Source: Nepenthes gracilis (taxonomy: Eukaryota > Streptophyta > Magnoliopsida > Caryophyllales > Nepenthaceae). Taken from it: DNA of 64,000 nt. This document shows, piece after piece, positions 43,387-54,442 of the stretch. The notes under the pieces were generated by a model. It was not told the DNA's origin, searched no databases, and saw nothing but the letters and a program-made list of their open reading frames with translations. The DNA lies in NCBI GenBank assembly GCA_033239525.1, contig BSYO01000022.1:12534923-12598922 (forward strand), read 5' to 3'. The position numbers and the translations under genes were made by a program. Numbering within the stretch: the stretch's first letter is position 1; every line of letters begins with the position of its first letter.

Positions 43387-43420
43387 ATGGATATCATTCC
43401 CCACAGTTATGAGGAAAGTT

Positions 43421-43985
43421 TGTTGGGATTTGGGTCACTCCCGTGTAAAACGTGTGTGCACACAACGATGTGGTCCAGAGTGGAATAAAAAGGCTGAAGT
43501 GGCTACACTTGGCCCAAATGATAGAAAGGCCAGAGTGGTTCACTTGGTCAAAGTGGATTAAAGGCTAAAAACTCTAACTAACAGTTGAGGACACTGATTT
43601 GAGGATGAGGATTCTAACTAATGGCCAAAGTCTCTAATTGAGGACCTAGGATATTGCCTGAAGGCTGAGGACATTGATTGACGGCCGAGGACAATGGCCA
43701 AAAGGTTGAGAACTTTGGCCAATGATCGAGGACAGCTTGTCTAGAAAAGTTGGTTGCCTACAAAGTCTACGTAGATAGCTTTTTTTTTTTTAAAAAGTTG
43801 ACTTTTAGAGTTGGTAGTCAATTTATAGAACAGGTCAACTACTCCCGATAGGAAGGTGTTTTGCAAAGATGATGGCAAGTTCTATAGTACAGGCATTTGG
43901 CTTACAAAGTAGGTAGTTACCTGATGCCTATATATATATGTGTGTGTATGCTGAGCGATGGAGTGAGGAGAGGAGAGTACAAAAG
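43421..43985 (+). repeat. E6 3' LTR, left part
   Basis: It starts TGTTGGGATTTGGG after the purine tract, like the LTR at 10345. The segment 43555-43740 holds short reiterated words (gaggaca, ggccgagga, gattgacggcc) in units of about 30 bp. A TATATATATATG word lies at 43931. The target duplication aaaag of E7 occupies 43981-43985. Confidence 0.8.
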
Positions 43986-46423
43986 TGTAATGTATTGATT
44001 TTTGAATATTGTAATATAATAAAAAATATTAAGTTATGAAGAAGTTATCATAATGGCCAAAGAAGTTATTATCTACTAATGACAAGAAAGTTGATCGGCT
44101 GAAATGAAATGTTGGCCTGCCAAAATAGTTAACCGGATTGGCATATGGTTGACCAGCTTAGATAGCAATATGGCTTGACAAGAACTGTTAATTGGCAAGA
44201 CTAAATTGTTGACCTGCCAAGAATTGTTGACCAGCTTTAATGACAAAATTCTGGAGAGGATTGAGTAAAGTTCCGAAGAGGATTTCCAAAGAGGATTTTC
44301 GGAGATTTCAAGAGGATTTCAAGAGCCGATAAACGAGAAGAATAAAATGTTGTCCGGATAAGAGTATTGACTGGGCTAAAATAGTTGACCAACTTTAATG
44401 ACAAAATAACTGAAGAAGTTGATGTCTGGTTAGGATGGCCGGCTAGATTAGTTAAGCTATCCGAAATAAAGGAGATGACTGGATTAGATAGTTGACCGAG
44501 AATTTAGTAGTTGACCAGTTGAGAAAATATACAAAAGTGCTAGGTTTGGGTCAAAATGACCGGTTTGAAATATCGAAGGCCGAGGACTTGGAAGAAAGAC
44601 CAAGGTTGTTTGAGATGAGTCCGAGACTCATAATAGAGGCCGAGATCATTTAAAAAATTAGAAAGAGAGGACTTAAAAAGAAGTCCAGGATAGTTGATCA
44701 AAATGAATAAACAATCGGACTAGATTGTTGGTCGGTTAAAGTAGATCGATGGCAAGAATGAATCGTTGACCGGTTGGGTGAGTTCACTGGATTATTTTGA
44801 CGGCCAGTTTTGATTATAGTCCAGACTGGTCAAATCGAAGTAGGTAACTTGCTTGTACCTGTTCCGTTGATCTAGAACCTTCTAAAAAGGGTATTTGAAT
44901 AAATATCAAAAGTAGGTAACCTGCTCCACCTATTCTCACCTACCCCATTACTTATAAATATTGAATCTGAGGGCTAGGTAGCAAAGTTTAGAAAATCTAA
45001 GAAGGGTACGAAGGAGAAGTAGAGAAAGAAGCCTAAAGCTAGAATGAGTAAGGAAAACTGATGAGCAAATCACAGGCAAGTGTACCCTATGTTTTTGTTA
45101 ATCCATGTTTATGAAGGAATTTTATGTTCAGTGCATGTGTTAAGTTCAAAATATGAAATTTTGTTTTATGGTTCATGCTTGGAAATTGTTAATAATTCTT
45201 CTATTTATTAAGTCCGGTTTTGTAAGGGAATTAGTAAAGTTTAAGTATGTGCACGAAAGTATTATCTGCATGTTTGAATTCTGTTAGTCTGCTTATTTAA
45301 AAATATTGTTCGTTTGCATATTGTTACCGTTTATGAAAATATGCACGCTTTTAAAGAACTTCGGTCATTTGCTCTTTAAAGAACTCCGATAATTTGCCCT
45401 TTAAAGAACTCCGATCTTTTGCTCTTAAGGAACTTCGGACGGTTGCTTTTTAAGAACTTTGGTCTTTGAAGCTCAAAGATTTAAGAAACTGGATTTTGAT
45501 GATGGCCGAGTAGCTACAAGCCTTAAATATAGCAAGTTCTAATGGTCGAGTAGCAGACTTTAAATATAGCCAGTTTTGATGATGGTCGAGTAGGTGTAGG
45601 CCTAAAATGTAGTCAGTTTAAATGGTTGAGTAGCTATAGACCTTAAATATAGCCAGTTTTGATAATGGCTAAGTAGTTATAGGTCTAAAATATAGTCAAT
45701 TTGGATGCTCAAGTAATTACAAACCTTAAATGTAGCCAGTCCTAACGGTCGAGGAGCTGCAGACCTTAAATGTAGCTAGTGTTTTAAAGGAAAAGTTGGT
45801 TCTGGATTTGATCTCGTTTCAGAAACTAGTGCTCATGAAAATGTATTTGTGTCATGTTTTCTACTTCTGTATGCAAAATGCTCTTATTCCATTCAATATT
45901 ATAATTATGCATGTTTTCTGTATTGGTACCTTATTGAGCTGTCGCTCACTCTTTACTGTTTTCTTACCCTCAGATGACCAAGAACTTATGCCGGATGAGA
46001 AAGAATGAAGCCGGATGATCCAGCTAGGTAGGAAGGCCGATTAGGATTTTTTTGTAGCAGAGCATGACCGACCTTGATATAGTTTGGGATTTTCTGAAAA
46101 CTTTTATATAATGATTTTATTGTGTAAATAAAAAGGATATTTAGATGCTTTTGATAAATTTTTATGGTTTGAGTAATTTTGGTTCCTAGTAGCATCTCAT
46201 GCGTCTTTGGCCGACCAACCTAGAACCTCAGGTGGTCAAGTTGTGATTGACCTAGTTATGACTACCCTACTTTATGGCCGACTTGATGACCAGCCGTTTG
46301 CGATCCTATGCATGTGAATGAAATTTTAAGTCCACCCATTCATATTTCTTATAGTTTATTGTTCAAGATATATGTATGATTATTGACGAAGGTTATATGG
46401 TAGATTATGACCAGTCCATCACA
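43986..46423 (+). repeat. E7 5' LTR
   Basis: It aligns with 48649-51068 over its full length. It contains about a dozen TTGAC(C) words on both strands between 44140 and 44840, a TATAAATA word at 44954, and two internal arrays: about 45350-45480 (units near ttaaagaactccgat, about 30 bp) and 45497-45785 (units near gatgatggccgagtagctac, about 50 bp). The frame 45796-46008 recurs in the other LTR (50456-50668) and shows no domain. Confidence 0.9.
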
Positions 46424-46425
46424 AA

Positions 46426-46436
46426 TGGTATCAGAG
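46426..46436 (+). promoter_or_regulatory. E7 primer binding site (initiator tRNA-Met type)
   Basis: TGGTATCAGAG two bases after the LTR terminus ...catcaca. Confidence 0.88.
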
Positions 46437-48648
46437 AAAGACATTCCTTAGGTTTGATCTTAATTTATGCGGAAGCTTAGGAAATATTAAGGTTGATCAA
46501 ACATAAAGATGAATGCATAGGAGAACTAAGTTAGGCTGGTTAGACTTAATTATTCTAGTTCAAAAAATTATTCTAGCACTAATTAGGATTAGGATGTGGT
46601 GTTCAGGAAGCATTGTGTTCTAGTTATTGCTTAGGCCAAATTATTATCTGATCGAGCTACTTTTGTTTCAGAAGTTAAGAGTGTTAGCTGAAGGAATGGA
46701 AGGCGGCAAAACTTGGAAACTTAGCCTTGAGTTATAAGGTTTGATTTTGGGTTTTTAAAGTAGAAATTTTGATTTGAAAATCGCTTTGAGGTTAGCAATT
46801 TTAGGATGATTGAATTGCCAATAGTCGAGATTGTTTGGGATAATAACTAATAGTCGAATATTTGGATGGCCCTTTTGAGGCTTATTATGGATGAATAGTA
46901 ATTTTGAGAGTCCGGGAGGAAAGATATGGCGCCAGGAGAAGGATTTTGTTGGATTCTTATGGATTATGTATGGATAATCGGTTTGGGGTGAGATAAAGAG
47001 TGTCATTCGAATGATTATGTGGGAATGATCATTCTGATCAATATTTGGGTCAATGATGAAATCGGGGTTGAGATAATAGAGAAAGTGTTGCTCGGATGAA
47101 GTTTATTTCTCTACCCATAAGTTGAGAATGAGGTAAGTCGATGGAGGGCTTCTCAGTGTCGCACCCCATTTCTTGGGATGTTTTGAAGGCAATTTTTAGA
47201 AGAGCCCCTTTCTTTATGTGACATTTAGGATGGCTAGAAGTTAAAGTTAGTTGATGAAGACGAGGAAATAAGTTTGTGACCTTAAGATTATGTGCAATTT
47301 TGTATGTGTTTCAATTTTTAGAATGGATTCTGATGATGCCAACCCTTGATGGGCAAATCCTTATCTGCTAGAATTATGTATCTGGTTTGGGATTATGAAT
47401 GATTAATTGATCTAATTTGAAGTATCGGACTTTGATGGGATACTAAGACAATTTGGTTGGCAAATTGCCATACTAGTGTAGATAATTTTAAAACGAGTAT
47501 TCTAATTGCAATTGGGGTAATAGATTTTAAAGTTTCAGATGAGTTGTAAAAAGAAGTAACAGAATTAATATCACTGTGATTACAAGTTATATGATGAAAA
47601 TGCATGCCAGGTGTACGATGCATATTAAGCCATACCTGAAGGCCATTATGCGGCTATAAGGAAATTCAAGGATGCTATCAAAAGAGAATATTAGCTTTTC
47701 TTATTTTTTGATCGGCAATTAAGGTTGTTGTCGAGAATAAGTCAAAATTGAACTAATAGAGTTGACGAGGCTATTTGGGGATTTTTGAAAGGTATGTTGC
47801 CTAAGAAATTATTGATTTGATGTTGAGAATGCTTAATATTAATAAGATATTCATAAGAGAGGTGAAGGGTAAAGAGTGAACAAGTTTCAATATCGGAGTA
47901 GTACGACTATGAAATTATGAAAGGAGGAACCCTTGTGGTTTTGCTTGGGGTTGTTTAAATGGTAAGGTCCTTGGGTGTTAGACCGATTATTGTGAAAAAA
48001 TTGACGATCCGATTAGAATGAATAAGTTGGCCTGACCATAGGATGCTGAGTTACTAGATGTTTGAGTTTTGAGGTTTTGATGGTAACTAGATGTTGTACT
48101 GAAATTTTGGGATGATTGTCTCAATTGTGTTTTTATGCTAGTAATAAACTAAAATTTATGGATTTTGCCTTGGACATGTTGACCTCTTTGGGACCTTTTT
48201 GGGTTATATGGCTATGAAATCTAGGTGTTTGATATGAATCTTTAGACAAGAGTTGAAGAATTTTGAGCTATTAGTAAATGGATAATCAGAGTAAAGCAGC
48301 GGGAGTATATATGCCTATAAGATCTGAGGATCTAATTTGAGAATCAAGGTATTCATAGCAAGTCGTAGAGATGACTGGTAGAATGTTTAGTCTCTGAGTT
48401 TAATGAATTTTGAAAGTTTTCTCACTTCCATAACTGATAAGATGAGTATGGGATCCAAATGAGTCAATGAATGAGAAACCAGCCTTTTGATGAAGTCCCA
48501 ATTTAAAATTTTAGGGAAGTGAATCAAGTGTTAATGATCGAAATGATTTTAAGGAAGTGATCTCAGAATATAAAAAAAAAAGAGGAATATCCTTAATATT
48601 GACGTTCTTCAAATTTCGAGGATGAAATTTCTATAAGTGGAAAATAAT
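46437..48648 (+). other. E7 interior, no recognisable coding
   Basis: About 2.2 kb with no open frame above 83 codons and no gag or pol motif on either strand. The frames 46755-47006 and 47393-47623 (minus) look random. Near its end (48610-48635) stands the word aaatttcgaggatgaaatttc, cited for the element as a chromovirus trace, followed by a weak purine tract aagtggaaaa. Confidence 0.7.
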
Positions 48649-51068
48649 TGTATTGTACCAAATTTCGAATATCGTAATATAATAAAAAATATTATTATAA
48701 AGGCCAATGAAGTTATTATCTACAAAGGACAAGAAAGTTAACTGGCTGGAATGAAATGTTAACTTGCCAAAATAGTTGACTGGATTGGCATATGGTTGAC
48801 CGGCTTAGGTAGCAATAAGGACGAACAAGAATTGTTGACCTGCCGAGAATTGTTGACCAGCTTTAATAACAAAATTTTGAAAATGATTTCCAGAGAGGAT
48901 TGAGTGAAGTTTCGAAGAGGATTGAGTGAATTTTCGGAGAGAATTTTCGGAGATTATTGAGTAAAATTCTGGAGAGGATTTTCGGAGAAGATAAATGAGA
49001 AGAATAAAACGTTGTCAGGATAAGACTATTGATCAGGTTAAAATAGTTTACTAGCTTTAATGACAAAACAACTAAAGAAGTTGATGGCCGGTTAGGATGG
49101 CTGGCCAGATTAGATAAGCTATTCGGAATAAAGGAGATGACCGGATTAGATAATTGACCGAGAATTTAGTAATTTATCGGCTGAAGAAGTTTGCAAAAGT
49201 ATTAGGTTTGGGTCAAAATGATCGGTTTGGAGTATCGAAGGCTGAGGACTTAGAAGAAAGACCAAGGTTGTTTGAGATGAGTCCGAGGACTCATAATAGA
49301 GACTGAGGACTTAAAAAGAAAACCAAGATAGTTGATTAGAATGAATATACAACCGGACTAGATTGTTGGTCAGTTAAAGTAAATTGATGGCAAGAATGAA
49401 TCGTTGACCGGTTGGGTGAGTTGATCATATTAGTTTGACGGCCAATTTTGATTAAAGTTCGGACTGGCCAAATCGGAGTAGGTAACATGCTCCGTTGATC
49501 TAGAACCTTCTAGATATGAGATTTGAGCCGTTGATCTAGAACTTTCTAGAAAGGGAATTTGAATAAATATTAGAAGTAGGTAACCTACTTCACCTACTCT
49601 CACCTACCCAATTGCCTATAAATACCGGATCTGGGGGGTTAGGGAGCAAAGTTTAGAAAATCTAAGAAGGGTATGAAGGAGAAGTAGATAAAGAAGCCTA
49701 AAGCCAGAGTGAGTAAGGAAAGCAAATGAGCAATTCGCAAGATAGTGTACCCTATGTCTTTGCTAATCCTTGTTTATGAAGGAATATTTTGTTCAGTTAC
49801 TGTGTTATGTTCAAAATATGAAATTTTGTTACATAGCTCATGCTTGGAAATTGTTAAGAACTCTTATGTTTATTAAGTCTGGTTTTGTAAGGGAATTGGT
49901 AAAAAGCATGTGCGCGGAAGGATTATCTGCACGTTTGAATTCTATTAGTCTGCTTATTTAAAGATCTTGTCTATTTGCATATTGTTACCATTTATGAAAA
50001 TATGCATGCCTTTAAAGAACTTCGATCATTTGCTCTTTAAAGAACTTCGGTAATTTTCCCTTTAAAGAACTCTAGTCTTTTGCTCTTAAGGAACTTCGGA
50101 TTGTTGCTTTTTGAGAACTTCGGTCTTTGAAGCTCAAAGATTCAAGAAACTGGATTTTGATGATGGTCGAGTAACTATAGGCCTTAAATGTAGCCAGTTC
50201 TGATGGTTGAGTAGCTACAAATATTAAATGTAACAAGTTTTGATGATGACCGAGTAGTTGCAGGCCTAAAATATAGCCAGTTTGGATGGTCGAGTAGTTG
50301 CAGACCTTAAGTGTAGCCAGTTTTAATGATGACCGAGTAGCTGTAGGCTTAAAATGTAGCCAGTTTGGATGGTTGAGTAGCTACAGATCTTAAATGTAGT
50401 CAGTTCTGACGGTCGAGTAATTACAGACCTTAAATGTAACCATTTAAATGAAAAGTTGGTTTTGGATTTGAACTCATTTCGGAAACCAATGCTCATGAAA
50501 ATGTATTTGTCCCATGTTTTCTGCTTCTATATGCAAAATACTTTCATTCCATTCAATACTATAATTTTGCATGTTTTCTGCATTGGTACCTTGCTGAGCT
50601 GTCATTCTCTCATTGCTGTTTTCTTATCCTCAAATGACCAAGAACTTATGTCGGACAAGAAAGAGTGAAGTCGGACGGTCTAACTTGACAGGAAGGCCAA
50701 TCAAGATATTTTTATAGCAGTGGATGACCGACCTTGATGTATTTTGGGATATTCTGAAAATTTTTGTATAATGATTCTATTATATAAATAAAAAGGATAT
50801 TTAGATACTTCTGATAAATTTTTATGGTTTGAGTAATTTTGGTTCCTAATGGCATCTCATGCATCTTTGGCCAACCAACCTAGAACCTCGGACAGTCAAG
50901 TTGTGACCGACCTACTTTATGGTTGAGTTGATGACCGGCCATTTGCGGTCTAGTGCGTTCAAATGAAATTTAAAATCCACCCATTCATATGTCTTATAGT
51001 TTATTGTTTAGGATATATGTATGATTATTAACGAAGGTCATATGGCGGATTATGACTGGTCCGTTACA
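48649..51068 (+). repeat. E7 3' LTR
   Basis: It begins TGTATTGTACC and ends ccgttaca. It carries the same two internal arrays (about 50005-50130 and 50155-50450) with different unit counts or small indels, and the TTGAC-rich part (about 48770-49450). Divergence from the left copy is clear by eye, so the insertion is not young. Confidence 0.9.
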
Positions 51069-51299
51069 AAAAGAGAGAAAATAAGGAGTCACCATTTTTA
51101 CTCATGTGCTCTATTTTCTATTCTCCAAGGGTTTGTGTAACCAGGATTTTTGTAACCAAAATTTACATGATGAGATTATTTATAGATTAAGTATCATGTA
51201 TTTTTTTCTCTTATTCAGAAGAGGGTTTTCACGTAAAATTTATGTGTTCCCTATACTCCCTTATTTTCTTCCTGTTGTTTGCACAAGTATTCATCAACG
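51069..51299 (+). repeat. E6 3' LTR, right part
   Basis: After the second aaaag the sequence continues with gggtttgtgtaaccagg, then ttttcacgtaaaatttatgtg, words paralleled in the LTRs of the 10345-12951 element (gggtttgtgtaaccattt, ttccacgtaaaaaat). The end is placed at catcaacg by analogy with CAACA; it is approximate. Confidence 0.65.
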
Positions 51300-52296
51300 T
51301 TATTACTCTCTCGGATACACTGTCCGATCGGCACTATTTTCCTTACAAATTGTTCTTGTGTCGAATAATGGGGAGATGATTTCTTGCTTCTCCTTATAAT
51401 TTGTAAGATTTTATACAAATTTTGTACATCCCAATTCTAATTGATAAGGATATCCATTTTACAGTAGTAGAGAGGACCATTCCCAAATTACCAAAATATC
51501 ATTCCTTTTGTTCAAATGACACATCTTGAATAGATATAACCATTGAGAAGAGATATTATTTCACTCAATGAGTATGTCTTAAAAAAGACATATTTATTGA
51601 AATAATATAATCTTTCCATTAAAGGATACGTTTGGAATGGGTATATCTTTTAGGAAATTTTCCTTTATTATATATAAACCAATATGATCGTATTAATTTA
51701 ATTAATTCAATAATTTATATGCTAAATCATATGTGATATATTTCTAACAAGGCTAACTCAATCAACCAATAGATTGTTAGCTGACAATCACATGGATTGC
51801 CGATGAAGAAGTAGCATGGCAGAATCAAAAACTGATTGTAATGACAGCTTTGGGGAACTTAGTTGCTACTGTTGCTATGAAGATAATAATATGACAGTAG
51901 CCTACATGTTGCAGTGTAGAGCTTTATATGACAACTTGAGTGCAAGTTAAACTTGAAAGAATTCAAACATGAAAAGCTACATGGATGAATACATGAAAAA
52001 ATTATAGAAAATCTGCTCCCGGAGAAAAGTTTGTTAGGTCCTCGGTATAGGCAGGTATTAATTACTAATAATTAAAATCTAAATAACCCAAAGCCGAGAT
52101 GAACAAATCATACCCAATCGCCAAAATAGTATAACAATCACAAGTTATGGTAAAAATAGGATATGGTTGAACTAAATTCTTGCCTGCCTCTAACTATAGT
52201 AATAAATAAATCTGCTAAAATTTAAAAACCATTTGTAAGGATTTGGTTGAATTAAATTAAATTTTAATTTGATTAAAATTAAATTAAATTTTAATT
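51300..52296. other. AT-rich spacer before E8
   Basis: No gene. A 24-bp AT-rich word is repeated directly at about 52249-52300 just before E8. The part 51690-52020 is found again, mixed with RNase H sequence, at 59480-59960 inside E8. Confidence 0.65.
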
Positions 52297-53196
52297 TGAT
52301 GCGTCATAGATCCAAACTTCAAACGGATTCAAGTCGAACTGGTTAGTCGGACTCCGGCCATCGTCCTCTGAGCTTGGGATCCTGTACACCACAACTTCAA
52401 ACAAAAGGTCAGGCAATGACAAGATTTTATTCTACCAAAAACACTCTGATATTTAAGTCAGTAAACAACTTTCTGAGAATAAGAAGGTGAATGTAGAGAA
52501 TGTAAAGATGAATGTTGGGCGTGGGATTTGAGAATATTGGTGGGAGGTGCACTCGTGGAGAGAGTGGCTTTGGTTGTGAATGGTTGTGGAAAGCTATTTC
52601 TCTGAGTACTGAGCTCGCAGGAAACTAGTAGCTGAGAGATAGAGTGTTGGGATACTTTAGAGCTTAGAGAGCTTCTGTTAACTTGAGTATACAAGAGAGC
52701 GTGCCTGTGGATTGAGTCTCAATGACCTTTTATAATCGTGGGCTCCCACTACCTTCCTTAAATGGCAAGACGGGATGCCTGCCTTCTGTGGGGATAGTTG
52801 CCTTCCCCAGCATGGGCGCGGGCGCCATTCTGGGCTGCAACGGTCAGGAAAGATGATTCTCTTCCTTCTATAGAGATACCACATGCAGTGACTGTTAGGG
52901 CACCCTCTGTGGATCACACACTGACTTGTGCGCCTTCCTTCCATTATGTGCTCTGATTTTGGGAGATTGTCATTATAGATGAGATTGCTTTTCTTGGAGA
53001 TGCAGAGAATTAGGGTCGACAATTGTTGATACTTGGAAAGGTGCGCGTGGGATGATTTCGATTTGAGCCGTGTTCGGTCTACTTGCTGCGCTCCTCTGAT
53101 CAACGACATCATTGACCATCCCAGGTACAAATGAGCTGCTATCGATTTTGGGCCACTTACCCATTTTGGGCTGGCCCACTACTGGCATCTCGATCA
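52297..53196 (-). repeat. E8 3' LTR (left)
   Basis: 900 bp from TGATGCGTCA to tcgatca. The right end is fixed by ctagcccctatg, the purine tract complement. The part to about 52887 aligns with 63403-64000. Frames 52458-52694 and 52678-53130 (minus) lie within it; the first has a counterpart at 63533-63826 in the right LTR. Confidence 0.88.
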
Positions 53197-53869
53197 CTAG
53201 CCCCTATGTTTGTGGCCTGGGTCTCCGGCCTCCAACATGTTCACGATGAGACATGACCTGCTGTGTTGTCTCCTTAGGTGTGTCCCAAATTCTCCTTTCT
53301 ACTGTTCCTGGCATGATTTCCTTGCTTTTTGGATTCTTTGTAGATTTGCTAGTACTGTTGCCTTTTAGCGTTTGATGCTTCCATTTGTGCTATAAATTGG
53401 GGAGCTTTCGATGTTCCTCAGCATTACCTTTTCACGGTGCCTGGCTTGATGTCCTCGAAGATTGACTATGACGGGCAGCTTGTTGCCCCAACTACTAGTT
53501 TGGAGATCAGGCGGTTCATGTTTTCTAGCCCTGTCGTGTCGAGTTGAGAAGTTTGAACTGCCTTGGTCACCCCTCACCGTGCTAGATGCCGCTTTGGTCA
53601 CCCCTTTTCGTGGGGGTGGTTATTATCAAAATTTGAATTTGGGTTCGAGCCTCCCCACATTCAAATCTTTAATAAATCTCTCCTCCACTTTCCCAGAGTT
53701 TTGTCATGTATTGGCCTATACTGACTGTGTAACTTGTAAAGAGGAAGTTAATGAGAAAACTTGCAGTTGTTTTTGGTCTTCATCTTTCGTTGCCATGTAT
53801 ATTTCGCTATCTTTTATTTTTTTCTCTAGATCTGTTGACCTCGTTCTTTGAAACTAGCAAGTGGAGTGA
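53197..53869. other. E8 interval between LTR and TTGACC array
   Basis: It begins with the polypurine tract complement (53197-53208). The rest has no clear domain; the 129-codon frame 53462-53851 shows no family I recognise and overlaps an antisense frame (53365-53601). Confidence 0.5.
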
Positions 53870-54108
53870 AAGTCAATGTTGACCGGATTTATTGACCATA
53901 ACACCTAAATCTAGGGAACGAGGGGGAGGTTATCGTTGACCGAATTCGTTGACCGTAACGCCTGAATCCGGAGAATGGAGTGGAAGAGAATGTTGACCGG
54001 ATTCATTCACCGTGTCGTTTGAATCCGGAGAGTGGAGGTGGTTAAGCGGTATTTTGACCGAATTCATTGATTATATCGTTAGAATCTGGAGAACAGAGGC
54101 GGTTGAGT
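53870..54108. repeat. Four-unit tandem array with paired TTGACC words
   Basis: Four units of about 60 bp, each with ttgaccg(g/a)att(t/c)(a/g)ttgacc, then a(a/g)atc(c/t)ggaga. It ends about 335 bp before the antisense ATG. TTGAC(C/T) is the core bound by plant WRKY factors. A promoter role is inference. Confidence 0.8.
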
Positions 54109-54284
54109 TTGATGCATTGTTTCATTATGTTGCCAGATGGGCAATCAAACAGCTGCAAAGCCATTTCGAGACTCTCGCCACTCTGAACGACTCGCTGCCT
54201 TCCGCCATCTATCGCCACGTAGGGCAGTTGTGATCACGGCAATTAATTTTCCAAAAGATACGATTTGCCTGCGCCTTATTCGAA

Positions 54285-54360
54285 ATTGACACGTGTCCGT
54301 TATGTTTGCCACGCCTTTTCGATGCGTTGCTTCTCTTTGGTGGCGGTGATCTTTATAAAA
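54285..54360 (+). promoter_or_regulatory. Likely promoter of the E8 antisense gene
   Basis: attgacacgtgt has CACGTG at 54290-54295, 153 bp before the ATG, almost the same spacing as in E3 (154 bp). TATAAAA stands at 54354-54360, 89 bp before the ATG. Confidence 0.6.
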
Positions 54361-54442
54361 TCCACTCGGCCGTTTAAACTTTCCTACTCCTCTCTTTCTC
54401 CGAAAAATCTTAAGTCTACATCTCCCCTTCTGTTCTGTATCC

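Larger units (their letters stand above)
43986..51068 (+). mobile_element. E7: large non-coding gypsy-like element (LARD-like)
   Basis: LTRs of 2438 and 2420 bp start TGTA and end TCACA/TTACA; a perfect target duplication aaaag flanks the element (43981-43985 and 51069-51073). The primer site TGGTATCAGAG follows the left LTR. The 2.2-kb interior has no gag or pol, but ends with aaatttcgaggatgaaattt, a word typical of the pol-LTR junction of Tekay/Del-type chromoviruses. I infer a deletion derivative of such an element. Confidence 0.88.
41160..51299 (+). mobile_element. E6: 5'-truncated Ty1/copia element, LTR split by E7
   Basis: It contains RT and RNase H of the copia order, the pol C-terminus, a purine tract (gaggaaagtt at 43411-43420) and a 3' LTR beginning TGTTGGG. 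Gag, protease and integrase, which precede RT in copia, and the 5' LTR are missing. The LTR is cut at 43985 by E7 and resumes at 51069. Confidence 0.8.

Noticed and set aside
45796..46008. A 70-codon frame conserved at 50456-50668
   Set aside because: Both copies are in the paired LTRs of E7, so similarity follows from LTR duplication and not from selection.
52245..52300. AT-rich direct or inverted words as a MITE end
   Set aside because: Only about 50 bp of low-complexity sequence; no second terminus found.
53462..53851. A 129-codon frame with hydrophobic end in E8
   Set aside because: No family recognised, contained in the non-coding interval between LTR and the TTGACC array, and not seen in E3 or E5.
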